Assembly: GCA_039714715.1 (NCBI GenBank)
Contig: JBDLIU010000109.1
Coordinates: 1-13,701, forward strand
DNA: 13,701 nt
Reading direction: 5' to 3'
Source: S012-113 sp039714715
Lineage (GTDB): Bacteria > Bacteroidota > Bacteroidia > Cytophagales > Cyclobacteriaceae
The translations under genes and the position numbers were made by a program. Shown here in pieces: positions 13,070 to 13,701 of this stretch. Under the pieces are notes generated by a model. That model had not been told where the DNA came from and did no database searches. It worked only from the letters and a program-made list of their open reading frames with translations. Every line of letters begins with the position of its first letter. The first letter of the stretch is position 1.

Positions 13070-13701
13070 TTACGGCTCCTCATAATACACCACATGCAGC
13101 ATAGTTTGCCCAACCGCTTTCAGTGTATTTTTATCGATCAAATCCATATTATCAGCACGAGTATGGTGCCAGTTTCCAAAATAGCCATGTTCTGGTTCCC
13201 AATGCAGGACATTAATCATCGGGATTTTGGCTATCTTGTTCACATAATAATGATCATCAGTAATTCCGCCCTCTCTTCTGGGTATAAAATAGCGTGAGTA
13301 ACCAATATCGGAAGCTTGTGACCAGACATTTTTCATCACCTTTTTTGCCATTTGATGAGAATACCCCTCATATGGAAACTGGGCGTTTTTGCCTCCTACC
13401 ATATCCAACAATATTCCATAATACGCAGAGTAGGCACCTTTATTATTTGCCCAGTGTTGTGAGCCAAGGCACCACGAATCCATCCTGCCACCATTTTCCT
13501 GTCCCCAATCTTCTCCATCAAAAAACAAAAGATCTACACCAACATCTGGCCCACCTTTCATTTGAATTTGTCGGGCTATTTCAAGTAACACGCCTACTCC
13601 GCTGCCACCATCATTAGCCCCATCGAATTCTACCGTAGGATCTTCTTTTTCTTTCGATGCCCATGGACGAGTATCCCAGTGCGTGGCCAATAGTATGCGC
13701 T
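13070..13701 (-). CDS. M28 family zinc peptidase / glutaminyl-cyclase-like protein (5' end outside window)
   Basis: The minus-strand frame runs to the window edge, giving about 210 C-terminal residues; the codon read as a start at 13690 is an internal Leu. The zinc-site motifs of the M28 aminopeptidase/glutaminyl cyclase group are present: HWDTRP, D in DGANDGGSG, E-D in FFDGEDWG and H in NWHHTRADN. The order and the WxxR-P/D-G-A-N-D signature favour the glutaminyl-peptide cyclotransferase-like branch of Bacteroidota, which cyclise N-terminal Gln or act as aminopeptidases. Only the family is firm. The signal peptide would be in the missing part. It converges on gldD with 77 nt between the stops, sharing the hairpin at 12992-13050. 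Confidence 0.88.
   Translation of the reverse strand, partial: RILLATHWDTRPWASKEKEDPTVEFDGANDGGSGVGVLLEIARQIQMKGGPDVGVDLLFFDGEDWGQENGGRMDSWCLGSQHWANNKGAYSAYYGILLDMVGGKNAQFPYEGYSHQMAKKVMKNVWSQASDIGYSRYFIPRREGGITDDHYYVNKIAKIPMINVLHWEPEHGYFGNWHHTRADNMDLIDKNTLKAVGQTMLHVVYYEEP

Noticed and set aside
1..13701. tRNA, rRNA, CRISPR array or integron integrase
   Set aside because: No cloverleaf, rRNA core sequence, regularly spaced repeats or tyrosine recombinase motif was seen on either strand.

Overview
The window reads as a chromosomal segment of a gliding Bacteroidota bacterium, most likely of the order Cytophagales. The evidence is the run of gliding and type IX secretion genes (gldB, gldE, gldD) beside rng, HU, mutY and ssb. 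Two further signs fit: lipoproteins with short signal peptides, and exact TAACTTTG octamers upstream of four genes, matching the Bacteroidota -7 promoter element TAnnTTTG.

Layout. Positions 1-1031 hold the 3' end of a family 4 glycosyltransferase, a DUF4395 membrane protein, and a second, diverged copy of the glycosyltransferase's last codons. Positions 1084-2968 hold an AT-rich pair: a DnaQ-like DEDDh exonuclease and a long-form thymidylate synthase. Positions 3195-3995 encode a periplasmic DUF4198 protein. Positions 3997-5862 are the unusual part: two small lipoprotein genes, each in an integron-type cassette with its own attC-like site, separated and flanked by diverged copies of the gldB 3' end plus a 140-bp spacer. 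Positions 5794-9281, on the minus strand, carry gldB, ribonuclease G, a 29-residue ribosomal-type protein and an HU/IHF protein. Positions 9414-12992, on the plus strand, carry mutY, ssb, gldE and gldD. A REP-like hairpin and a convergent M28 peptidase, cut by the window edge, close the window.

How the parts relate. gldB, gldD and gldE belong to the cell-envelope gliding/T9SS machinery, and the right-hand block looks like conserved core genome. The 4.0-5.9 kb segment looks like accessory DNA at the 3' end of gldB. In both cassettes the first bases after the crossover are complementary to the R'' box after the gene, as expected if each cassette once circularised at a G|TT. No integrase is visible, so the pair would be a small attC cluster lacking an integrase (CALIN).

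The repeated gldB 3' ends differ mostly at synonymous positions and look like pieces of different gldB alleles. The glycosyltransferase/DUF4395 locus repeats the pattern without a visible attC. Both loci may therefore grow by a gene-end-duplicating insertion process, with attC cassettes as one kind of cargo. The cassette boundaries are read directly from the sequence; the mechanism is inference.
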